Below, in pieces: positions 40,113 to 48,495 of a DNA stretch of 53,931 bases. The stretch is from Chitinophagaceae bacterium. Lineage in GTDB: Bacteria; Bacteroidota; Bacteroidia; Chitinophagales; Chitinophagaceae. The first letter of the stretch is position 1. Each line of letters begins with the position of its first letter. Under the pieces are notes generated by a model. That model was not told where the DNA came from and ran no database searches. It worked only from the letters and a program-made list of their open reading frames with translations. Location of the stretch: assembly GCA_016786885.1 (NCBI GenBank), contig JAEUVO010000025.1, forward strand, positions 1 through 53,931, read 5' to 3'. A program made the position numbers and the translations under genes.

Positions 40113-40361
40113 TTATGGTACAGGGTCATATCCGCTTCCACCCCATGGATGACAACGGCTGATTCGTTTTACTGATAACCACAAACCTTTAAACACACCA
40201 TGTTTTTTCAGAGCTTCTGCAGCATAATGAGAACAGGTGGGAGTATACCTGCACTTAGGGCCCAGCCAGGGTGAAATGATCCATTGGTAGATCTTTATCA
40301 CGGCAATAAATGGCAGACTTAATATTTGCCCTACACTTCTAATAATACTTTTACTGCGCAA
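40113..40361 (-). CDS. yidD: Membrane protein insertion efficiency factor YidD
   Basis: Small YidD protein of 82 residues. Family core: an amphipathic helix, then [27 protein letters not shown] and [13 protein letters not shown], with the conserved cysteines present. It is thought to help YidC insert proteins into the inner membrane. TTG start at 40361, inside the last codons of rnpA (11-base overlap), indicating translational coupling. Gene order rpmH-rnpA-yidD is the common bacterial one. Confidence 0.93.
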   Translation of the reverse strand: MRSKSIIRSVGQILSLPFIAVIKIYQWIISPWLGPKCRYTPTCSHYAAEALKKHGVFKGLWLSVKRISRCHPWGGSGYDPVP

Positions 40362-40731
40362 TGTTATCGTATAGTTTTTGAAGAATTACTGTCATGCTTT
40401 TGTATACATTTTTATACTCAGGAAGTTCTTTCCCTGTATAAATGATGAAAAGATCCAGTCCGGCTTTTTTTTCTTTAAGCTGTTGCTGCAATCCATTCTT
40501 TTGAAGACGGTATGCTTCCTTTGTTAATCGTTTAACTCTGTTACGGTCCACCGCTTTTTTGAAATTTTTTGAGCTAACACCGACTCCGAATTGCAAACCC
40601 GGTTTATCATTCTGTATATAAAACACCTTGAACAGAGCATGTGAAAAGCGGTGCCCATCATCAAACAGTTGCTCGATGCTCTTCCGGCTTTTTAACCGTT
40701 CATTTTTCCCTAATGTAAATTGTTTTCCCAT
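40351..40731 (-). CDS. rnpA: Ribonuclease P protein component
   Basis: Protein subunit of RNase P, which trims tRNA 5' ends. 126 residues from the ATG at 40731 ([13 protein letters not shown]). The RNR signature [13 protein letters not shown] and the N-terminal [15 protein letters not shown] are typical. An in-frame TTG one codon earlier (40734) is possible. A terminator-like hairpin with six U ends 4 bases before the start, so expression from rpmH must read through it or begin at a box just upstream. Confidence 0.94.
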   Translation of the reverse strand: MGKQFTLGKNERLKSRKSIEQLFDDGHRFSHALFKVFYIQNDKPGLQFGVGVSSKNFKKAVDRNRVKRLTKEAYRLQKNGLQQQLKEKKAGLDLFIIYTGKELPEYKNVYKSMTVILQKLYDNIAQ

Positions 40732-40735
40732 CAAT

Positions 40736-40762
40736 AAAAAAGCTCCGGTCTACACCGGAGCT
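40736..40762 (-). terminator. Hairpin with U-tract between rpmH and rnpA
   Basis: Perfect 9-bp stem AGCTCCGGT / ACCGGAGCT with a 4-base loop, followed on the minus strand by six T and then the rnpA start. It is either an rpmH terminator/attenuator that sets the L34 to RnpA ratio or a 5' hairpin of the rnpA message; TAATTTTA (40764-40771) lies just upstream of it. Confidence 0.8.
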
Positions 40763-40803
40763 ATAAAATTATTGAAACCACCGTTGAAATAACGGCAGCA
40801 TTT

Positions 40804-40959
40804 TTATTTCAGTTTGCTCTCATCAGAAACTGTAAGCTTTTTACGGCCTTTTGCACGGCGGCTGGCCAATACCTTACGGCCATTAGCAGTTTGCATACGC
40901 TTACGAAAACCATGTACGGTTTTACGACGCTTACGATGAGGTTGGAATGTACGTTTCAT
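40804..40959 (-). CDS. rpmH: 50S ribosomal protein L34
   Basis: A 51-residue, strongly basic ribosomal protein: [19 protein letters not shown], then [20 protein letters not shown] and a short acidic-ended tail (VSDESKLK). This is the universal L34 sequence; the tail adds a few residues to the usual 44-52. The start is the ATG at 40959. It has a leader of roughly 95 bases from a TACCTTTG box with two inverted repeats, and it heads rpmH-rnpA-yidD. Confidence 0.97.
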   Translation of the reverse strand: MKRTFQPHRKRRKTVHGFRKRMQTANGRKVLASRRAKGRKKLTVSDESKLK

Positions 40960-41056
40960 AATTATTACTCTTTTTCACTTTTTGAAATGCGGACCGGGAG
41001 AACGGCCCAGTTTTCAGTTTCACAGCGGATCACCACACCCACTGTTTTGTGAAAGG
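40960..41056 (-). promoter_or_regulatory. Structured 5' leader of rpmH
   Basis: Between the -7 box (41061-41068) and the ATG the transcript would contain TTTCACA...TGTGAAA and GGGCCG...CGGTCC inverted repeats. Such a long paired leader is unusual in this window, where most -7 boxes sit within 20 bases of the start. Autogenous control by L34 or another factor is possible but unproven. Confidence 0.5.
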
Positions 41057-41060
41057 ACGG

Positions 41061-41068
41061 CAAAGGTA
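41061..41068 (-). promoter_or_regulatory. -7 box TACCTTTG for rpmH
   Basis: Exact TAnnTTTG on the minus strand, with CTTTTTC about 18 bases upstream as a -33 candidate. Confidence 0.6.
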
Positions 41069-41157
41069 AGGGTTGAAAGTCAGATGAAAAAGGTTTAGAA
41101 GGATAAAATCTGAATGTTGTTTTATTCTTTTGATGCCTGGGCTTACAGATTTGGACA

Positions 41158-41997
41158 TCAACCTGTTACAGAGTCTAAATCAACATGTTTCGACTTTACC
41201 TGTTTTCCAAAAAAGACAGTAGCATGATTGTCAAAATCCTCCGTTGAGTCAGTAGTATAAAATGTGTGTTGCCCTCCCCGGCTGCAAAGGTTTTCAATTT
41301 CAGGGTGCCTTTGCAAATAGTCAGCAAGACTTTCAGCTACAATTTCTCCCTGGGAAAGCAGTTTTACTCCTACCGGCAGATATTCCTCAATCTTTTCTTT
41401 TAATAACGGGTAGTGTGTGCAGGCAAGCAATATCACATCAATATCTTCCCCTTTTTCAAAAATATTCTGCAGGTTTTTCTTTACAAAATAATCAGCTCCG
41501 TTGTTTTCATGCTCATTATTCTCTACCAAAGGCACCCACATAGGGCAGGCTTCCTGGTGCACTTTTAAGCCCGGGAAAAACTTATTTATTTCCATCGGGT
41601 ATGATTCTGATACTACCGTACCATTAGTAGCCAGTACACCTACACTCTTTGTTTCAGAAAATTTGCCAATAATTTCAGCGGTTGGTCTTATTACTCCCAA
41701 TACCCTTTTGCCAGGCGCTAGTCCTGGGAGATCGTTCTGCTGAATGGTTCGTAATGCCTTTGCAGATGCTGTATTACAGGCCAGAATTACTAATGAGCAA
41801 CCTTGTTCAAAAAACCATTTTACACATTGAAGGGTATAATGATAAACAGTATCAAAAGAACGATTGCCATAAGGCGCTCTTGCACTGTCTCCCAGGTACA
41901 AATAATCGTATTGCGGGAGTTTATTGACAATCTCCTTTAGAACAGTCAATCCCCCATATCCTGAATCAAAAACTCCTATTGAGCTGCGTGGCTGCAT
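41158..41997 (-). CDS. murI: Glutamate racemase
   Basis: Cofactor-independent racemase that supplies D-glutamate for peptidoglycan; 279 residues. The two catalytic cysteines are C74 in LACNTASA and the one in LLACTHYPLL; the phosphate/substrate loop is FDSGYGGLTVL. On the minus strand TACTTTTG ends 5 bases before the ATG, so it probably has its own near-leaderless promoter after the ompH terminator (42022-42055). It lies at the downstream end of the bamA-ompH-ompH block, as in many Bacteroidota. Confidence 0.95.
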   Translation of the reverse strand: MQPRSSIGVFDSGYGGLTVLKEIVNKLPQYDYLYLGDSARAPYGNRSFDTVYHYTLQCVKWFFEQGCSLVILACNTASAKALRTIQQNDLPGLAPGKRVLGVIRPTAEIIGKFSETKSVGVLATNGTVVSESYPMEINKFFPGLKVHQEACPMWVPLVENNEHENNGADYFVKKNLQNIFEKGEDIDVILLACTHYPLLKEKIEEYLPVGVKLLSQGEIVAESLADYLQRHPEIENLCSRGGQHTFYTTDSTEDFDNHATVFFGKQVKSKHVDLDSVTG

Positions 41998-42021
41998 AAA
42001 ACAAAAGTAGGAAGTGCCGGG

Positions 42022-42055
42022 TAAAAAATAACCCTGACTTGACGTCAGGGTTATT
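42022..42055 (-). terminator. Intrinsic terminator after the ompH genes
   Basis: Perfect 12-bp inverted repeat AATAACCCTGAC / GTCAGGGTTATT with a 5-base loop, followed by T5 on the minus strand. It separates the bamA-ompH block from murI. Confidence 0.88.
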
Positions 42056-42079
42056 AATATTCTTAACGGCTGTTGTTAT

Positions 42080-42610
42080 TTACTTTCCGGCGGAAGGGTT
42101 TTTAGGTATCGATATCTTAAGCTTTGTTGCCACTGCAGTAAGCATATCATCTCCATCTGGCGCAACCAATAGGGCTTCCTTATTAAAAACATGAGTATAG
42201 CCTTTTTCCTTTGCTACCAGTTTGATCGCATCATACACTTTGCGATATAATGGTGCCAACAGTTCGTTTTGTTTTGCCTCTAAAGCCTGGTTTACTATCT
42301 GTTGCCAATTTTGGATCTGGTAAATATAACCGGGCAATTTTTTTGCAATCTCATCCCGAACAGCTTTTGGTGTTTTTACTGAATCCCTGTACAAGCTATC
42401 ATCAAACTGATAGCGCTGTACCAATGATGCATATTCCGGGTTCAATGAGTCAACCTGGTAACGTTCGAGTAAAGAGTCAATTTTAGCTACTTCGGGAAGA
42501 AGACCTACTACATTGTCAACGCTTATGTAGCCGATCTTTGTTTGTGCATTAGCAGAACCTGAAAAAGACAGCAAACCCACTATTGCAATTACTGTAAGAA
42601 TTTTTTTCAT
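42080..42610 (-). CDS. OmpH/Skp-family periplasmic chaperone (second copy)
   Basis: A 176-residue exported protein: signal peptide cut after ANA (residue 22), short N-terminal beta segment (KIGYISVDNVVGLLPEVAKIDSLL), long helical hairpin rich in charged residues, and a C-terminal beta piece (YTHVFNKEALLVAPDG). This is the Skp fold that holds unfolded outer-membrane proteins. It follows the first ompH by 73 bases, with a terminator-like hairpin between them. Confidence 0.88.
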   Translation of the reverse strand: MKKILTVIAIVGLLSFSGSANAQTKIGYISVDNVVGLLPEVAKIDSLLERYQVDSLNPEYASLVQRYQFDDSLYRDSVKTPKAVRDEIAKKLPGYIYQIQNWQQIVNQALEAKQNELLAPLYRKVYDAIKLVAKEKGYTHVFNKEALLVAPDGDDMLTAVATKLKISIPKNPSAGK

Positions 42611-42644
42611 CTGGTTTGTTTTGTTATTGCTTTATATGATACTT

Positions 42645-42669
42645 AAAAAAGGCTGCAAGTTGCGCCTTT
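42645..42669 (-). terminator. Terminator-like hairpin between the two ompH genes
   Basis: AAAGGC / GCCTTT stem with an inner GCAA/TTGC pairing, followed by T6 on the minus strand. It may attenuate read-through from bamA-ompH into the second ompH. Confidence 0.7.
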
Positions 42670-42683
42670 ACTTTTTTTAACAT

Positions 42684-43193
42684 TTAGCGAACCCCCAAAT
42701 CCTTCAGTACATCTTCGCTCTTATCCAGTTTAGGGTCGGCAAATATAATGGTAATTCCCTCACTTTTGTCGAGCACAAAATCGTACCCACGGGTTACCGC
42801 CATTTTCTGAACAGCGTTGTACACTTTATCTTGTATAGGTTTGATAAGTTCTTGTCTTTTTTTGAACAGATCTCCCTCAAAACCAAAGCGTTTCCGCTGC
42901 AAATCCCGCAGGTCTTTTTCTTTATTAAAGAGCTGATCTTCTCTCTTTTTGCGAAGCTCTTCCGTAAGCATTACCTGCTCAGCTTCATAGTCTTTGTACA
43001 TTTTATCCAGCTCTGCTTGCCTGGTATCAATATCTTTTTGCCAGCCGGCAGCAATATCATCCAGCTGTTTCTGGGCTTCCTTGTAGTCAGGCATTCTGTC
43101 CAGTATATAGCGGGTATCTATAATAGCATACTTCTGGGAAAAACCAACGAGTCCAAATCCCAGCATACAGGCAAGAAAAAGTATCTTTTTCAT
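42684..43193 (-). CDS. OmpH/Skp-family periplasmic chaperone (first copy)
   Basis: A 169-residue Skp-like chaperone: signal peptide cut near GFSQ, YAIIDTRYILDRMPDYKEAQ as first beta/helix unit, long K/E/R/Q coiled coil (about 45-125), then GYDFVLDKSEGITIIFADP. It is 26 bases downstream of bamA, so it is translated from the bamA message and hands substrates to the BAM machine. Confidence 0.92.
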   Translation of the reverse strand: MKKILFLACMLGFGLVGFSQKYAIIDTRYILDRMPDYKEAQKQLDDIAAGWQKDIDTRQAELDKMYKDYEAEQVMLTEELRKKREDQLFNKEKDLRDLQRKRFGFEGDLFKKRQELIKPIQDKVYNAVQKMAVTRGYDFVLDKSEGITIIFADPKLDKSEDVLKDLGVR

Positions 43194-43219
43194 ATAATAG
43201 AGTTTGTGATTTCTTACTA

Positions 43220-45961
43220 TTAATCTGGCTCAAAGCCAAGCATAAAGGTAAAGCGGGAAGCGCCTTTTAAACCACTTTGTCCCGGCTGAATACGGTCAAG
43301 CCCCACCCCATAGTCAAATCCGAGCAAACCAAACATTGGCAGGAAGAAACGCATACCCACACCAACACTGCGGCGAAGACGGAAGGGGTTATAATCTTTA
43401 TAGTTATACCAGCCATTTGCAGCTTCAAAGAATGTAAGTGCATAAATAGTGCTGCTTGGGTTAGTTACCAGCGGGAAGCGCATTTCCAATTGATACTTAT
43501 TAAAAATAGTAAAGAACTGGCTGGCACTTTGCTGATCAGGATTTACTGTCGGATCGGATGACTGGTAAACAGGGTAGCCTCTATGCGCAATGATATCATA
43601 TCCCAATAAACCAAAGTTATTCGTCAAACCTGCATCACCAACCTGGAATCTTTCAAATGGAGAATAGTCAAGATCCTTATTATAACGACCCATGAAGCCG
43701 TACTTAGCTGCCATTTTCAAAACAAACTGGCGGTTCTTTTCAGCACCTAATGGTTTTCCAATCGGGACGAACCATTCTGCATTGAAACGCCACTTATGAT
43801 ACTCCGGATTCTTATACCTGTTATCAGATTTAGCTATATTCTTATTAAACAAAGAGTAGGGTGGCGTAAACTGTACACTGGCCATGAAATTGGAACCACT
43901 GGTTGGGAAAATAGGATTGAATACCGAAGATCGTTGTAAAGCAATTTTAAAACTTACGTTATTCGAAGTTCCATTAGTGAAGCTTTGATCAAAGATTGGG
44001 TAGTTGCGAAGCTTATACTGAGTAATATTAAAAGTATAAACAAGGCTAAAGTAATCATCGGGCCATTTTAATTGCTTACCTAACGAAACCGATACACCTG
44101 TTGTCTTAAGAAAATTGGTATCCGATCTTTCCCGATCGATTATTCCGGTATAAGGATCAAAAGCATTAGAGTATTTGCTGCTGTTAAACCCTAAAGTCAA
44201 TGAATTTCTTTTTTTACCTCCCAGCCAGGGTTCTGTAAAAGAAGCACTGTAAGAGCGGTAGGCACGGCCATTAGACTGAACCCGCAAACTTAATTTCTGA
44301 CCATCACCAGTGGGTAATGGATCCCAGGCTGATTTTTTCCAGATATTCCTGATAGAAAAATTATTAAAAGTAACCCCCAACGTTCCGGTAAGCCCAATAC
44401 CACCTCCCCAGCCTGCAGATAACTCAAGTTGATCAGAGGATTTTTCTTCGAGCTTCCAGTTTATATCAACTGTTCCGTCTTCCGCATTAGGCACAACGCC
44501 GGGATTAATAGTCTCCTGGTTAAAGAACTGCAGGTTACCCAATTCCCTTTGTGAACGAATAAGGTCTGAGCGGCTGAATAATTCACCTGGAATCGTCCTA
44601 AGTTCACGGCGTATTACATAGTCCTTCGTTTTTTCATTGCCCGCAATGGTTACATTCTTGATTCTTGCCTGCGGGCCTTCCATGATCCTTATTTCATAAT
44701 CAATAGTATCGTTATAAACAGCAGTTTCTATCGGCTCTGCCCGGAAGAAAAGATACCCGTCATCCATATACAAACCGCTGATATCCCCACCTTCCTGTGC
44801 TGCCTCCTTACCTAATCTTTTATTTAGTATAGCAACATTGTAAACATCTCCTTTATTAATTCCAAGAATAACATTCAACAATGAGTCGGAATATTTTGCA
44901 TTTCCTTTCCAAACGATATTGCCAAAATAATATCTGCGGCCTTCATTTATTTTCAGATCAACATTCAGGTTCCCGCCATCAGTTCTGTATTGGGTATCCG
45001 CCACAATTTGTGCATCACGATACCCTATCGAATTATAATAATCAAGCACCTTGTCCTTATCTTCTTCAAACTTCTTATCGTCAAATTTTGCTCCACTGAA
45101 CAATTTGAAACGGAAGTAGGGATCAAGCAACATTTTAGTTTTGCTCAGTGAAAGGAAACCCCAATCCCGTATATATTGATTAAAAGAAAAAGGTTTATTC
45201 TCTCCGTAGGGGCTTTTTGTTTCATCAGGATAGAAAGTAAGCTTACTCATTTCCTTGGTTCCTTTCATCTGCTTTTTCAGCTTCAGGTCTTCTATATTCT
45301 CGTTGCCATAAAAACCAACCTCGTTGATGCGAACTTTACTTCCCTTGTCTACATAAATAGTCAGGAAATCGGAGTTTATAAAAGCAGTATCCGTTTTTGT
45401 TTCAATCCTCACTTGTACATTGCGAAATCCTTTTTCGGCAAAATGATTGGTGATCTTTTCAGTCAGTTCCCTCCGGGTATTTTCAGTAATAATTGTTTGT
45501 TTGGTCAATGTTACTTTAGCCAGTATGTCTTCCTCTTCTGACTTTTTAATACCAACGAATTTATAATTACCCAGCTTTGGACGTTCCTGTACATTTATTT
45601 CAAGCCATACTTTATCACCATCGATCTTTGTTACATATATCTGAACATTCGAAAAAAGTTTTTGTCTCCAAAGATTATTAATGGCCTTACCAAAAACATC
45701 AGCGCCAGGATGTACGAACTTATCACCAGGTTGCAAATCAGCAATCGAATAAACAATTGAAGTATCCAGGAAACGGATACCAGTGATGTTGACAGCAGCA
45801 ATGGTGTATTCTTTAGCAATGCGGGCATTCTGCCAATCGATGAGCTTTGGATCTATTGAAGTTGGCTTCGTAGTATCAGGTACTTCTTGTGCCGATGCTG
45901 TAATAGAAAGCATAACTGCAGCCATTAAAATACCACCAAGCCTTTGTAAAAATCGTTGCAT
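43220..45961 (-). CDS. bamA: Outer membrane protein assembly factor BamA
   Basis: Core of the beta-barrel assembly machine; 913 residues. Signal peptide (cut after ASAQ), five POTRA domains (about 50-470: for example AAVNITGIRFLD, KVRINEVGFYGNENI, RIKNVTIAGNEKTKDYVIRRE), then the Omp85 barrel, with the lid-loop motif present only in loosened form. The last barrel strand is RFTFMLGF but the protein ends EPD rather than in an aromatic residue. It lies between uppS and ompH; a hairpin with a T-rich tract precedes it (46030-46057). Confidence 0.95.
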   Translation of the reverse strand: MQRFLQRLGGILMAAVMLSITASAQEVPDTTKPTSIDPKLIDWQNARIAKEYTIAAVNITGIRFLDTSIVYSIADLQPGDKFVHPGADVFGKAINNLWRQKLFSNVQIYVTKIDGDKVWLEINVQERPKLGNYKFVGIKKSEEEDILAKVTLTKQTIITENTRRELTEKITNHFAEKGFRNVQVRIETKTDTAFINSDFLTIYVDKGSKVRINEVGFYGNENIEDLKLKKQMKGTKEMSKLTFYPDETKSPYGENKPFSFNQYIRDWGFLSLSKTKMLLDPYFRFKLFSGAKFDDKKFEEDKDKVLDYYNSIGYRDAQIVADTQYRTDGGNLNVDLKINEGRRYYFGNIVWKGNAKYSDSLLNVILGINKGDVYNVAILNKRLGKEAAQEGGDISGLYMDDGYLFFRAEPIETAVYNDTIDYEIRIMEGPQARIKNVTIAGNEKTKDYVIRRELRTIPGELFSRSDLIRSQRELGNLQFFNQETINPGVVPNAEDGTVDINWKLEEKSSDQLELSAGWGGGIGLTGTLGVTFNNFSIRNIWKKSAWDPLPTGDGQKLSLRVQSNGRAYRSYSASFTEPWLGGKKRNSLTLGFNSSKYSNAFDPYTGIIDRERSDTNFLKTTGVSVSLGKQLKWPDDYFSLVYTFNITQYKLRNYPIFDQSFTNGTSNNVSFKIALQRSSVFNPIFPTSGSNFMASVQFTPPYSLFNKNIAKSDNRYKNPEYHKWRFNAEWFVPIGKPLGAEKNRQFVLKMAAKYGFMGRYNKDLDYSPFERFQVGDAGLTNNFGLLGYDIIAHRGYPVYQSSDPTVNPDQQSASQFFTIFNKYQLEMRFPLVTNPSSTIYALTFFEAANGWYNYKDYNPFRLRRSVGVGMRFFLPMFGLLGFDYGVGLDRIQPGQSGLKGASRFTFMLGFEPD

Positions 45962-46029
45962 GTTTAATTGTTCTGGTCTGTCTTATCCCACTTTCGCGGG
46001 GCTTAATTAGTTTGTTTTCTGCGGTTTAT

Positions 46030-46057
46030 AAAAAATACCGCCATTTTGATCCGGCGG
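46030..46057 (-). promoter_or_regulatory. Hairpin and T-tract upstream of bamA
   Basis: CCGCC / GGCGG stem with a 10-base loop followed by TATTTTTT on the minus strand, 68 bases before the bamA start. TTAATTTG, one mismatch from the -7 box, directly abuts its upstream side (46058-46065). It may be the uppS terminator or part of the bamA leader. Confidence 0.5.
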
Positions 46058-46143
46058 CAAATTAAAGGTTAATATCGAAAGTCTTTGTTAAAGAAACCCT
46101 GAAATAGACAGATTTCATTCCGATTTCACAACTTAGAATTTCC

Positions 46144-46893
46144 TTATGTTTCTGCCAGTTGTTCGCTTGTTTTTCCAAAGCGTCTTTCCCTGTTTTGATA
46201 ATCCCATATAGCCTCGTACAAATTGTCTTTCCTGAAATCGGGCCAACGGACATTTGTAAAATACAGTTCTGCATATGCCAACTGGTACAACAGAAAATTA
46301 CTTATCCGGTATTCTCCGCTGGTTCTTATCATCAGCTCAGGATCTGGAAAGCCACTGGTGCAAAGAAACTGTTGCAATGTATCCTGATCGATTTCTTCCA
46401 CACTCAGTCTGCCCTGCTTCACTTCCCATGCAATATTTTTGACTGCATTCAGCAATTCCCATCTACCACTATAGCTGAGTGCCATTATCAGATTCAGACC
46501 TGTATTATCTTTTGTTATCTCCAGGGCTTCATTCAGTTCTTTTTGTGCATAATCTGGCAGCATACTCATATCTCCAATTACATGCAATCGGATATTATTC
46601 TTGTCGAGGCTATCGACTTCCTTCCTGATTGTACTGACCAGAAGTTCCATAAGTCCTACCACTTCATATTCTGGCCTGTCCCAGTTTTCTGTTGAAAAAG
46701 CATATAGAGTAAGATACCCGACCCCCAGTTCTGCACAGCCTTCCACTATATTTCTAACACTTTCAACTCCATGAAAATGCCCAAAGAGCCTGTCTTCTCC
46801 TTTTTCTTTAGCCCACCTGCCATTTCCATCCATGATGATGGCAATATGCCTGGGAAGGCGGTTTTTATCAATCTTTTCCAGCAAATTGGACAT
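46144..46893 (-). CDS. uppS: Isoprenyl transferase (undecaprenyl diphosphate synthase)
   Basis: Cis-prenyltransferase that makes the C55 lipid carrier for wall and O-antigen synthesis. 249 residues from the ATG at 46893 (MSNLLEKIDKNRLPRHIAII). A longer frame to 46995 would translate the promoter and a terminator, so it is rejected. Catalytic D22 in IAIIMDGNGRWA; also FSTENW and the C-terminal IRTSGEYRISNFLLYQLAYAE. The message probably starts at a -7 box TACCTTTG only 26 bases upstream, with a GC hairpin and U6 in between. Confidence 0.95.
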   Translation of the reverse strand: MSNLLEKIDKNRLPRHIAIIMDGNGRWAKEKGEDRLFGHFHGVESVRNIVEGCAELGVGYLTLYAFSTENWDRPEYEVVGLMELLVSTIRKEVDSLDKNNIRLHVIGDMSMLPDYAQKELNEALEITKDNTGLNLIMALSYSGRWELLNAVKNIAWEVKQGRLSVEEIDQDTLQQFLCTSGFPDPELMIRTSGEYRISNFLLYQLAYAELYFTNVRWPDFRKDNLYEAIWDYQNRERRFGKTSEQLAET

Positions 46894-46927
46894 AAAAAAC
46901 CCCCTTTTAACAGGGGGCACAAAGGTA
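46894..46927 (-). promoter_or_regulatory. -7 box, hairpin and U-tract immediately before uppS
   Basis: TACCTTTG (46920-46927), then after 2 bases the hairpin CCCCC / GGGGG (46913-46917 with 46900-46904, 8-base loop) and six T that abut the ATG. Since the upstream gene already has its own terminator (46963-46993), this hairpin appears to belong to the uppS start region. Confidence 0.65.
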
Positions 46928-46962
46928 TTGCCAATTTTCGGATTCCGGTTATTTGAAACAAT

Positions 46963-46993
46963 AAAAAAAGCCCGAAACTTAGCATTTACGGGC
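46963..46993 (-). terminator. Intrinsic terminator of the DUF2541-like gene
   Basis: GCCCG / CGGGC stem with a 14-base loop followed by seven T on the minus strand, 36 bases after the stop at 47029. Confidence 0.75.
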
Positions 46994-47028
46994 ATTTGCT
47001 CCCGATATTGTCGGAAGCATATCGATTA

Positions 47029-47442
47029 CTAATTCCTTCCCCAAACAGCTACTCTCGCTTTGCCTCTTGCAAATCCTTTCGTTTCATACCAAAATTCAAT
47101 CTTACTCAGGTGCCTTAGACCTCCATCGAGGTCGATAATACGGCTTTCGCTGCCCTGTGCAAAACGATTTCTAAGCGCTACCTCCTGTACACTTCCATTA
47201 TCAAAATGGATCTTCATACTGTACATTTTTAAGGGGCCATCGGTTACCCTCAGTTTTATCTGGCGAACATCATCCTTCCAATTGCCAAAGTGAATAGCAT
47301 CATGATCAACACCAAATCCTACATTTTTATCCTCAAGGAAAAACCAGTCACCGGCAGTAGTAGGGCTAAATTTTGTTTCTTCTTTATTAAAACTAAGCAG
47401 GGAAAGTGTCAGCAAGCTGAACAGGATCATAGTAAGGCGCAT
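47029..47442 (-). CDS. Exported DUF2541-like protein
   Basis: A 137-residue protein with an N-terminal hydrophobic segment (signal or anchor, 1-17). The remainder is beta-rich: NVGFGVDHDAIHFGNWKDDVRQIKLRVTDGPL, then VQEVALRNRF, SRIIDLDGGLRHLSKIEFWYET and a final ARVAVWGRN. This strand pattern resembles DUF2541, a small beta-sandwich of unknown function. It has its own terminator and sits between a DUF6089-like gene and uppS. Confidence 0.78.
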   Translation of the reverse strand: MRLTMILFSLLTLSLLSFNKEETKFSPTTAGDWFFLEDKNVGFGVDHDAIHFGNWKDDVRQIKLRVTDGPLKMYSMKIHFDNGSVQEVALRNRFAQGSESRIIDLDGGLRHLSKIEFWYETKGFARGKARVAVWGRN

Positions 47443-47569
47443 AATGATTATTTTAAAATATTAAACAATAAGATTATACACAGACTGATGAAAGACAAGC
47501 CTGGTTTAATTACTTAAAGATAAGTTTTCTTGAAATTACTCGCTAAACCAAAAGGTAATTAAAGAAGAC

Positions 47570-48427
47570 TTAATTAGCGGTTGGACATTTATATGACTGC
47601 AGGTTAAAAGTAACATGGAACATGGCAGTAACAAATTGATCCTTTTGTTTGCTATTGCCACGCTGCCTCCCCGGAATACCGATTGGAGTTCCAAGTTCAT
47701 ATGATCTGTCACTTAATAAAGCGGCGTTAGACTGGCTGCCATCAGGATTAGCCGGGAAAGCGGCAGGGTCAACATAAGTTTTACTTACATCATCGAGGTA
47801 ATCGGTATTTGTAAACCGGTGCAGTACTTCAAAAGCAATATTCACCCTCTCATTCAAAGAATACTTGATACCACCGCCAAACGGAATACAGATACCCATT
47901 GTGCTGTATTGTTTACGATCCGGATAGAGGCTGCTTCCCTGGCCTTCGGTGCCCAGAGGTCTGAGGAAAACCTTTTCTCCTCTTAAATATGCATAAGGAT
48001 CGTAGCTAAAAACACCTGCCCCGAAGGTGATATAAGGTGTGAAATTATATTGTGGTTCTCCCGGCATAAAACGGAAGAAATTAAAATCACCCTGTAAGGT
48101 TAGCTCCCATACCTTGCTGTTAAAGCTCAGGTTACGACTTGCCATATATTTATTATGGGAATTGTAAATATCAGAATAACCTAACTGAGCAAAAGATACC
48201 CCAACTCTTGCTGCGATATAATTACCAAAATTTTTACGGAAAAAAGCAGAAGCGGCCAATTTGGCCCTGTTGAGTCTTGCTTTGGTATTCAAATCCCCAA
48301 AATAATGGCCGGCTCCAAGGCCAATACCAAATTCCCCCTCCTGCACAACGGCATCCTGGGCACTAATATGACTGCCTGAAAAGACAACAAAAAAAAGCAT
48401 TATGGCGGCTAAGAACAACTTCTTCAT
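47570..48427 (-). CDS. DUF6089-like outer-membrane beta-barrel protein
   Basis: A 285-residue exported protein (signal peptide cut after ISAQ). Strands such as GEFGIGLGAGHYFGDLN, YIAARVGVSFAQLGY and FTPYITFGAGVFSYDPYAY point to an 8- to 10-strand barrel. Its type and place (between nadK and uppS/bamA) match the DUF6089 proteins found there across Bacteroidota. It ends YKCPTAN, without the usual terminal aromatic residue. TATTTTTA lies 3 bases before the ATG, again a near-leaderless arrangement. Confidence 0.85.
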   Translation of the reverse strand: MKKLFLAAIMLFFVVFSGSHISAQDAVVQEGEFGIGLGAGHYFGDLNTKARLNRAKLAASAFFRKNFGNYIAARVGVSFAQLGYSDIYNSHNKYMASRNLSFNSKVWELTLQGDFNFFRFMPGEPQYNFTPYITFGAGVFSYDPYAYLRGEKVFLRPLGTEGQGSSLYPDRKQYSTMGICIPFGGGIKYSLNERVNIAFEVLHRFTNTDYLDDVSKTYVDPAAFPANPDGSQSNAALLSDRSYELGTPIGIPGRQRGNSKQKDQFVTAMFHVTFNLQSYKCPTAN

Positions 48428-48495
48428 AACTAAAAATATGGTCGGAAATAATAGAACGATAAAAGTAGCTATTTTCTTGTTATCTGGGTAGTGTT

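Noticed and set aside
46159..46695. 178-codon frame antisense to uppS
   Set aside because: Cysteine- and phenylalanine-rich shadow of a well-supported gene.
46894..46995. N-terminal extension of uppS to 46995
   Set aside because: Would translate the -7 box and a terminator stem; ATG 46893 gives the family start.
47443..47569. TTTAATTAC...GTAATTAAA inverted repeat upstream of the DUF2541-like gene
   Set aside because: AT-rich, long loop, easily found by chance.
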